Shown: positions 5,924 through 8,661 of the stretch, piece by piece
Layout of the letters: each line of letters begins with the position of its first letter
Numbering within the stretch: the stretch's first letter is position 1
Source of the DNA: JBBRGK01 sp036741355
Lineage (GTDB): Bacteria > Chloroflexota > Dehalococcoidia > CAUJGQ01
DNA: 8,661 bases
Assembly: GCA_036741355.1 (NCBI GenBank)
Contig: DAINSK010000077.1
Location: 1-8,661, forward strand
Reading direction: 5' to 3'
Notes under the pieces: model-generated
Seen by the model: only the letters and a program-made list of their open reading frames with translations
The model's database searches: none
What the model was told of the DNA's origin: nothing
Position numbers and translations under genes: made by a program

Positions 5924-5971
5924 TTACAAATGGCCCCTTGCCTGCTGGTCGCCACGTCGCCGATCGACGGC

Positions 5972-5998
5972 ATCGTAGCACGGGCCGTTTTGGGGCAA
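5972..5998 (-). promoter_or_regulatory. candidate selA promoter
   Basis: On the minus strand TTGCCC (5993-5998) is a possible -35, and TACGAT (5972-5977) a -10 preceded by TGC, which makes an extended -10. The 15-nt spacer is short but tolerable with an extended -10. The transcript would start near 5965, giving a leader of roughly 55 nt that contains the 5-codon frame. Confidence 0.4.
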
Positions 5999-6011
5999 GC
6001 TGTGTTTGCCC
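5993..6011. promoter_or_regulatory. inverted repeat linking the two divergent -35 boxes
   Basis: GGGCAA (5993-5998) and TTGCCC (6006-6011) form a 6-bp inverted repeat around a 7-nt centre. Each arm is also the predicted -35 box of one of the divergent promoters. A dimeric regulator bound here could control selA and the serine operon together. Confidence 0.4.
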
Positions 6012-6034
6012 GTGAATTTTCCGCCGTCTATCAT
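6006..6034 (+). promoter_or_regulatory. promoter of the aminotransferase-serA operon
   Basis: TTGCCC (6006-6011) and TATCAT (6029-6034) are separated by exactly 17 nt. They match the sigma-70 consensus at 4 of 6 and 5 of 6 bases. Transcription would start near 6041, leaving a short leader with the ribosome binding site at 6052-6057. Confidence 0.6.
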
Positions 6035-6051
6035 TGTTCGGTAAGCGATCG

Positions 6052-6057
6052 AAGGAG
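6052..6057 (+). promoter_or_regulatory. ribosome binding site of the aminotransferase gene
   Basis: AAGGAG lies 6 nt before the GTG at 6064. It decides this start over the in-frame TTG at 6034, which lies inside the predicted -10 box. Confidence 0.75.
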
Positions 6058-6063
6058 TCACGT

Positions 6064-7167
6064 GTGAACCTCCGTATTCCTGGCCCAACACCGTGTCCGC
6101 CGGAAGTGCTGGCGGCGGTCGGCAAGCAGATGGTCGACCACCGTGGACCCGAGTTCGCCGCGGTCCTCCGCAACGTGACCGCCGGTCTCAAGCGCGCTTT
6201 CCGCACGGATAGCGACGTACTGGCCTTCACCTGCGCCGGAACCGGCGGCCTGGAAGCGGCGGTTGTAAATACGCTGTCCCCGGGCCAGCAGGTGCTGTCG
6301 GTGTCAATCGGCGAGTTCGGCAAGCGGTTCGCCGCGATTGCGCAGGCGTACGGGGCGGACGTCGTTCGCCTCGAGTTCGAGTCGGGCAAGGCGGCCGACC
6401 CCGGGGTGATCGACGAAGCGCTTGGTCGAAACCCTGGTGCTAGCGCCGTGCTGGTGACGCACAACGAAACCTCCACCGGCGTCATGAATCCACTGCGGGA
6501 GATCGCCGCCGCCGTCCATAAGCACGACAAACTTTTGCTGGTCGATGCGATCAGCAGCATGGGCTCTGTGCCGATCGAGGTCGACGGTTGGGGGCTGGAC
6601 GTCGTGCTGTCCGGATCGCAAAAGGGCTGGATGGTGCCGCCCGGACTGGCATTCATGTCGATGAGTCCGCGGGCGTGGGAAGCTTACCGCAGCAGCCGGA
6701 TGCCGCGCTTCTATCTGGACGCCGGTAGGGCAAAGGAGTCGGCCGACAAGGGTGAGACGCCGTGGACACCGGCGGAATCACTGTTCTACGGCATGGAAGT
6801 CGCTCTCGGCCTGCTCGAGCGCGAAGGGTGGCCGAACGTGTATGCCCGTCACCAGCGCTGCGCTGAGACGGCACGGAAAGGCGTGACCAGCCTCGGTCTC
6901 GAACTCTTCGCCGACCCCCGTTTTGCTTCCGAGACAGTTACCGCCGTACGGGCACCCGCGGGCGTCGGCGCTTCGGACCTGCGCAAAGCGTTGCGCGAGA
7001 AACACGGCGTGGTGGTGGCTGGCGGACGCGGATCGACCGCTGCTGAGCTCTTCCGGATCGGCCACCTTGGCCTCGTCGACGTGCCTGACGTTCAGGCCGT
7101 GATCGACGCCCTCCGGCAGGAATTGCCGGTGCTGGGCTTTGCCCCAGTTGGAGCCAGCAGTAGCTGA
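6064..7167 (+). CDS. class V aminotransferase (alanine-glyoxylate/serine-pyruvate type), likely phosphoserine aminotransferase
   Basis: A 367-aa PLP-dependent, fold type I aminotransferase of the COG0075 family. It begins VNLRIPGPTPCPPEVL with the family's PGPTP motif, then HRGPEF (26-31), CAGTGGLEAAVVN (57-69, the phosphate-binding turn), VTHNETSTGVMNPL (131-144), VDAISSMGSVP (160-170, with the pyridine-binding Asp161) and GSQKGWMVPPGL (184-195, with the Schiff-base Lys187). FRIGHLG near the C-terminus contains the conserved substrate-carboxylate arginine. The length is normal. Family members use alanine, serine, glyoxylate or pyruvate. Because serA follows after only 19 bp, the probable task here is conversion of 3-phosphohydroxypyruvate to phosphoserine in place of SerC. 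Similar pairs occur in other bacteria lacking serC. That role is inferred from context; serine-glyoxylate or serine-pyruvate exchange is the alternative. The GTG start has an AAGGAG 6 nt upstream and a well-placed promoter. Confidence 0.9.
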   Translation: MNLRIPGPTPCPPEVLAAVGKQMVDHRGPEFAAVLRNVTAGLKRAFRTDSDVLAFTCAGTGGLEAAVVNTLSPGQQVLSVSIGEFGKRFAAIAQAYGADVVRLEFESGKAADPGVIDEALGRNPGASAVLVTHNETSTGVMNPLREIAAAVHKHDKLLLVDAISSMGSVPIEVDGWGLDVVLSGSQKGWMVPPGLAFMSMSPRAWEAYRSSRMPRFYLDAGRAKESADKGETPWTPAESLFYGMEVALGLLEREGWPNVYARHQRCAETARKGVTSLGLELFADPRFASETVTAVRAPAGVGASDLRKALREKHGVVVAGGRGSTAAELFRIGHLGLVDVPDVQAVIDALRQELPVLGFAPVGASSS

Positions 7168-7175
7168 TAGTTCCC

Positions 7176-7180
7176 AGGAA
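7176..7180 (+). promoter_or_regulatory. ribosome binding site of serA
   Basis: AGGAA lies 6 nt before the ATG at 7187, inside the 19-bp gap after the aminotransferase stop. Confidence 0.65.
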
Positions 7181-7186
7181 ACAACC

Positions 7187-8661
7187 ATGACGTTCCGAGT
7201 CCTGGTCGCCGATCCGATTGCCCAGGACGGCGTGAGCCTGATGGAACGCGTCGCGCAGGTGGACGTGCGAACCGGCGCCGCGCCCGAACAGCTTCGCGAG
7301 TGGATCGGAGAGTACGACGCCCTCGTCGTTCGCAGCGAGACGAAAGTGACCGCGGACCTAATCGAAGCGGGCAAGAAGCTCCTGGTTATCGGGCGCGCGG
7401 GAGTCGGCGTCGATAACATTGACATTCCCGCGGCAACCCGCCGCGGCGTGATCGTCGTGAACGCACCGACGGGGAACACGATCTCGGCGGCGGAACACGC
7501 AATCGCGCTGATGCTCGCGCTCGCGCGTCACATCCCACAGGCGGATGCATCGCTGCGCAGGCATGAGTGGAAACGGAGCCAGTTCGTCGGGGTCGAGCTG
7601 CGCGGTAAGACGCTGGGGGTGATTGGACTCGGCCAGGTCGGATCGGAGGTCGCGCGGCGTGGACGCGGGCTGGAGATGCGCGTCCTCGCATTCGATCCGT
7701 TCGTACCGGAAGAGCGCGGAAAAGCGCTCGGCGCGGAGCTTGTAGACCTGAACTGCCTGCTTTCGAGCGCCGACTTTATCAGCGTGCACACAACCCTGAC
7801 GCAGGGCACGCGTGGCCTGATCGGCGCGGAGGAGATCGCGTTGATGAAGCCCGGCGTACGGCTGATCAACACCGCCCGCGGCGGAATCATCGAGGAAGAG
7901 GCTTTGCTCGCGGCGGTAAAGGAGGGGCGCGTTGCCGGAGCCGCCGTGGACGTCTTTGCAACGGAGCCGGCGCCCGATACGGCACTCAGCGACGACGATC
8001 GCATCATCGTGACTCCGCATCTCGGCGCGTCGACCACTGAAGCCCAGGAGCGCGTAGCCGTCGACGTGGCGGAACAGATCGTTGCCGTGCTGCAGGGCGA
8101 GCCGGCGCGCTACGCTGTGAACGCCCCCTTGATCCCGCCCGAAGCGCTGTCCATGTTGAAGCCGTTTATAGAGGCCGCTGTCATGGCCGGCTCGATTGCG
8201 ACACAGCTCGGCCGCGGGCAGCTTGGCGAAATCGAGATCCGGTACAACGGCGAGCTATCGCTCCACGATACCAGCGTGCTAAGGGCTGCGGTCATCAAAG
8301 GCTTGCTCAAGCCGATCTCAGAAGAGAATGTAACGGTTGTGAACGCCGACCTGGTGGCCGAGCACCGCGGTCTGCACGTGGTCGAGCACAAGGATCCCCA
8401 GGCGGACGAAGGCATCGGCAATGCGGTAGGCGTGCGCCTCAAGACCAGCGGCGGCACGACCGAGATTGTCGCGGGCGTCGAGCATGGAGAGCCTCACATC
8501 GTCCTGATCGATGGCCTGCGCGTGGACGTTAGCCCATCCGACGAGTACCTGCTCATTCTCGACAACCAGGACATCCCCGGCATGATCGGGCAGGTCGGGA
8601 TGCTGTTGAAGGAGTTTGACATTAATATCAGCTCGATGAAAGTCGGCCGGCGAGAGGCGCG
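7187..8661 (+). CDS. serA: D-3-phosphoglycerate dehydrogenase, long form (C-terminus cut by window edge)
   Basis: SerA oxidises 3-phosphoglycerate to 3-phosphohydroxypyruvate with NAD+, the first step of serine synthesis. 491 residues are visible and the frame is still open at the window end. The split substrate domain starts FRVLVADPIAQDGV (3-16) and includes VVRSETKVT (47-55) and GRAGVGVDNID (69-79). The Rossmann domain has GVIGLGQVG (144-152) with the NAD ribose-binding Asp170. The catalytic residues are Arg231 (NTARGGI), Glu260 (DVFATEP) and His278 (TPHLGAST). Residues from about 315 to 450 form the intervening ASB domain (SIATQLGRGQLGEIEI), and the ACT domain begins near 455 (LLILDNQDIPGMIGQVG). 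This is the long type, as in Mycobacterium (about 530 aa), so roughly 35-40 residues are probably missing. The ACT and ASB domains suggest allosteric control, typically by serine. It is co-transcribed with the aminotransferase 19 bp upstream. Confidence 0.96.
   Translation, partial: MTFRVLVADPIAQDGVSLMERVAQVDVRTGAAPEQLREWIGEYDALVVRSETKVTADLIEAGKKLLVIGRAGVGVDNIDIPAATRRGVIVVNAPTGNTISAAEHAIALMLALARHIPQADASLRRHEWKRSQFVGVELRGKTLGVIGLGQVGSEVARRGRGLEMRVLAFDPFVPEERGKALGAELVDLNCLLSSADFISVHTTLTQGTRGLIGAEEIALMKPGVRLINTARGGIIEEEALLAAVKEGRVAGAAVDVFATEPAPDTALSDDDRIIVTPHLGASTTEAQERVAVDVAEQIVAVLQGEPARYAVNAPLIPPEALSMLKPFIEAAVMAGSIATQLGRGQLGEIEIRYNGELSLHDTSVLRAAVIKGLLKPISEENVTVVNADLVAEHRGLHVVEHKDPQADEGIGNAVGVRLKTSGGTTEIVAGVEHGEPHIVLIDGLRVDVSPSDEYLLILDNQDIPGMIGQVGMLLKEFDINISSMKVGRREA

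Noticed and set aside
7358..8037. Several long minus-strand frames under serA
   Set aside because: They are antisense to the catalytic core of serA and have no ribosome binding site or recognisable motif.
1..8661. CRISPR arrays, insertion sequences, attachment sites
   Set aside because: No regularly spaced repeats, transposase motifs or terminal inverted repeats were seen anywhere in the window.

Overview
The window is a high-GC bacterial chromosome segment with six protein-coding genes I can support well (two cut by the window edges) plus one small hypothetical gene. Several traits are common together in Chloroflexota, for example Thermomicrobia-like lineages: a large AfsR/COG3903-type STAND ATPase, a class V aminotransferase paired with serA, a PFK with a TGGGDVPGLN start, and a classical bacterial SelA. 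The phylum assignment is inference only. Nothing here proves it.

Layout, left to right. (1) 1-106, minus: the N-terminus of a 6-phosphofructokinase that runs off the left edge. (2) 107-504: no secure gene, but a perfect 14-bp inverted repeat (186-219) and short tandem repeats (413-453). (3) 505-675, plus: an unrecognised 56-aa ORF with a strong ribosome binding site, tail-to-tail with and overlapping by 6 bp (4) 670-1308, minus: a class I SAM-dependent methyltransferase. (5) 1309-1621: a divergent intergenic region. (6) 1622-4261, plus: an 879-aa TIR / NB-ARC-type NTPase / TPR-like protein, laid out like a plant TIR-NLR, and the best candidate for an immune or signalling system in the window. 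(7) 4262-4520: a convergent intergenic region with a weak hairpin and a possible gene remnant. (8) 4521-5909, minus: selA, for selenocysteine synthesis. (9) 5910-6063: a compact divergent control region with two face-to-face promoters whose -35 boxes form an inverted repeat. (10) 6064-7167 and 7187-8661, plus: a class V aminotransferase and serA, an apparent two-gene serine-biosynthesis operon; serA is cut by the right edge.

The right half has a coherent metabolic theme. SerA oxidises 3-phosphoglycerate and the aminotransferase plausibly converts the product to phosphoserine. Serine is the precursor that SelA, after serylation of tRNA(Sec), turns into selenocysteinyl-tRNA. The left half is more accessory in character: a stand-alone TIR-STAND gene flanked by a methyltransferase of unknown substrate and an orphan small ORF. 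No selB, selC, selD, tRNA, rRNA, CRISPR array or insertion sequence was recognised in the window.
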